Source of the DNA: JAGWRI01 sp035700805
Lineage (GTDB): Bacteria > Gemmatimonadota > Gemmatimonadetes > Gemmatimonadales > Gemmatimonadaceae
Assembly (NCBI GenBank): GCA_035700805.1
Contig: DASSOG010000034.1
Span: 1-8,452 of the forward strand
DNA length: 8,452 bases
Direction: 5' to 3'
How positions within the stretch are numbered: the first letter of the stretch is position 1; every line of letters starts with the position of its first letter. The notes under the pieces were generated by a model, which saw only the letters and a program-made list of their open reading frames with translations, did no database searches and was not told the DNA's origin. This document shows positions 7,425 to 8,452 of this stretch, in pieces. The position numbers and the translations under genes are program-made.

Positions 7425-8269
7425 GGGATCACCAGGCCGTGTTCCCGGTCGCGACGATGTGCCGCGTCCTTCGGGTCTCTTCGAGTGGCTTCTACGCGTG
7501 GCGGGACCGCCCGCCCTGTGCCCGGGCCCGGCGTGATGCCGAGGTCCTGGGGCACCTGCGCCGGTTCCATGCCCGGTCGGACGGCACCTACGGGGCGCCC
7601 CGCCTGCTGGACGATTTGCGGGAGATCGCCATCCATGTCGGGCAGAAGCGGGTGGCGCGCCTGATGCGGCGCGCCCACTTGGCGGGCGTGAGCCGGCGCC
7701 GTGGGGTACGGACCACGCGGCGCGGGCCCGAGGCGCATGCCGCCGCGGATCTCGTGCAGCGGGACTTCACGGCGCACGCCGCCAATCAGCTCTGGGTGGC
7801 GGACATCACCTATGTGCCCACCTGGGAGGGGTTCCTTTATCTGGCGGTGGTGCTCGACGCCTGGAGTCGTCGCGTGGTGGGATGGGCGATGGCCCGGCAC
7901 CTGAAGACGGACCTCGTCCTCGCGGCGCTCAACATGGCGAGCACCCAGCGCGAGCCGACCGGCGTCATTCACCATTCGGATCACGGATGCCAATACACGT
8001 CGCTGGCGTTCGGGCACCGCTGTCGGCAGCTGGGCGTCCGCCCCTCGCGCGGCACGGTGGGCGACGCGTACGACAACGCCATGGCCGAGAGCTTCTTTGC
8101 CACCCTGGAATGCGAGCGGCTCAATCGGCGCACCTACCGCACGCACGCCCAGGCCCGGCTGGACCTGTTCCAGTACATCGAAGGATGGTACAATCCGCAT
8201 CGGCGGCACTCCGGGATTGGGAATCAGTCGCCGATCAGGTTCGAGCAATTGCAGGCTCAGGCCGCGTGA
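7421..8269 (+). CDS. IS3-family transposase OrfB (DDE catalytic subunit)
   Basis: This is the catalytic part of the transposase, an rve-type integrase core that cuts and joins DNA strands. Counting from the GTG at 7421 it has 282 residues. An N-terminal HTH_21-like region (TYGAPRLLDDLRE and GQKRVARLMRRAHLAGVSRR, about 56-94) precedes the core. The catalytic triad is D128 (WVADITYVPTWEGFLYLAVV), D187 (HHSDHGCQYTS) and E223 (NAMAESFFATLE), with exactly 35 residues between the last two, the DD(35)E spacing of IS3. The C-terminal YNPHRRHSGIGNQSPIRFE signature is intact. Its frame is -1 relative to orfA and stays open upstream back to 7304. Family-like residues (VFGF) come just before the GTG, so the native product may be an OrfAB fusion made by frameshifting. 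Confidence 0.95.
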   Translation: MRDHQAVFPVATMCRVLRVSSSGFYAWRDRPPCARARRDAEVLGHLRRFHARSDGTYGAPRLLDDLREIAIHVGQKRVARLMRRAHLAGVSRRRGVRTTRRGPEAHAAADLVQRDFTAHAANQLWVADITYVPTWEGFLYLAVVLDAWSRRVVGWAMARHLKTDLVLAALNMASTQREPTGVIHHSDHGCQYTSLAFGHRCRQLGVRPSRGTVGDAYDNAMAESFFATLECERLNRRTYRTHAQARLDLFQYIEGWYNPHRRHSGIGNQSPIRFEQLQAQAA

Positions 8270-8270
8270 G

Positions 8271-8311
8271 ATCCCAAGACGCCGCCTCTCCACGAAAGCG
8301 GGTCAACTCCA
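8271..8311. repeat. Right terminal inverted repeat of the IS (bipartite)
   Basis: Read on the minus strand it begins TGGAGTTGACCCGC at 8311 and carries the inner TTGGGAT box at 8271-8277. It starts one base after the OrfB stop codon, so the coding region runs right up to the end of the element. See the left repeat for the comparison. Confidence 0.88.
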
Positions 8312-8452
8312 GAATTGGCGCAAAACGCAACCTTTTGGCGCGTTTGTGCACTATTCTACTCCGAAGACGAATACTACTATTGGCTGCACGTCTTCGCTGA
8401 ATCGTAATCGATTGCGTCCATCCTACCACAGGGCCAACAAAACTAAAGGAGC
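8312..8452 (-). pseudogene. Probable upstream fragment of the interrupted propeller gene
   Basis: One minus-strand frame is open from the right edge through this AT-richer stretch, ending ...KRLRFAP at the IS border. If the IS and one TTGGCGC copy are removed (1260 bases, a multiple of three), this frame joins the propeller frame as RLRFAP followed by SWIETFG. That continuity is the main support. The predicted residues (basic, for example QRRRAANSSIRLRSR) are not obviously propeller-like, and 47 codons of open frame is weak evidence by itself. The other two minus frames contain stops. An alternative is that this is non-coding flank containing a tiny 14-codon frame starting at MDAIDYD. The start of the gene would lie beyond the window. 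Confidence 0.4.
8315..8321. repeat. 7-bp flanking direct repeat, right copy
   Basis: TTGGCGC, matching 7055-7061, three bases beyond the right IS end. A further copy follows at 8335-8341, so this flank is locally repetitive and the target-duplication reading is uncertain. Confidence 0.4.

Larger units (their letters stand above)
7063..8311 (+). mobile_element. Complete IS3-family insertion sequence (1249 bp)
   Basis: The element contains orfA and orfB in the IS3 arrangement and is bounded by matched inverted repeats that start with 5'-TG and end with CA-3', as in this family. The outer 24 bases of the two ends agree at 21 positions and a second block, TTGGGAT, sits at the same distance (positions 35-41) from both ends. 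The transposase has all three catalytic acidic residues and both genes are open, so the element looks recently active or still active. It lies inside a propeller gene of the opposite orientation. No 3-bp target duplication is seen directly at the ends (GCG on the left, GAA on the right). The OrfA sequence style points to the IS3 subgroup, without a database name. Confidence 0.93.

Noticed and set aside
6965..8293. Long minus-strand open frame across the IS
   Set aside because: It is the complement of the transposase genes; the Arg/Pro-rich translation reflects high GC.
1..8452. CRISPR arrays, tRNA or rRNA genes
   Set aside because: No regularly spaced repeats and no tRNA cloverleaf or rRNA-like segments were seen by eye.

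Overview
The window carries a housekeeping block and an accessory block, nearly all on the minus strand, plus one insertion sequence on the plus strand. The gene order ruvB-queA-tgt, the high GC, a large two-FtsX-domain 'orphan' permease and a beta-propeller protein together suggest a Gemmatimonadota-like bacterium, with Acidobacteriota as an alternative. This is inferred from gene content only; there is no rRNA or other marker here.

Layout in minus-strand transcription order, from the right end of the window to the left. (a) 8312-8452 is probably a piece of the upstream part of a beta-propeller gene. (b) 7063-8311 is a complete IS3-family element on the plus strand, with orfA, orfB and matched bipartite terminal inverted repeats. 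It breaks the propeller gene. (c) 6222-7061 is the C-terminal part of the propeller gene. (d) 5674-6225 is an exported cysteine-rich protein. It shares an ATGA stop/start overlap with the propeller gene and has a strong Shine-Dalgarno inside the propeller's last codons. (e) 5364-5673 is a spacer holding a perfect 12-bp hairpin. (f) 2940-5363 is an ADOP/MacB-like permease with no ATPase partner in view. (g) 2538-2939 is a gene-free spacer. (h) 1515-2537 is ruvB, followed 6 nt later by queA (474-1508) and 37 nt after that by tgt (1-436, cut by the window edge).

The housekeeping genes act in two processes. RuvB drives Holliday-junction branch migration. QueA and Tgt are the epoxyqueuosine-forming and base-exchange enzymes of queuosine tRNA modification. 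No ruvA or ruvC lies next to ruvB here; the accessory genes occupy the upstream position.

The most interesting part is the accessory cluster of propeller, Cys-rich exported protein and permease. The first two were evidently made as a translationally coupled pair, and the IS appears to have broken that pair. Removing the IS plus one copy of a flanking 7-bp repeat joins the two propeller fragments in the same reading frame. The function of the pair is unknown; a loose analogy with propeller/NVEALA-peptide pairs of Bacteroidetes is only a working idea.
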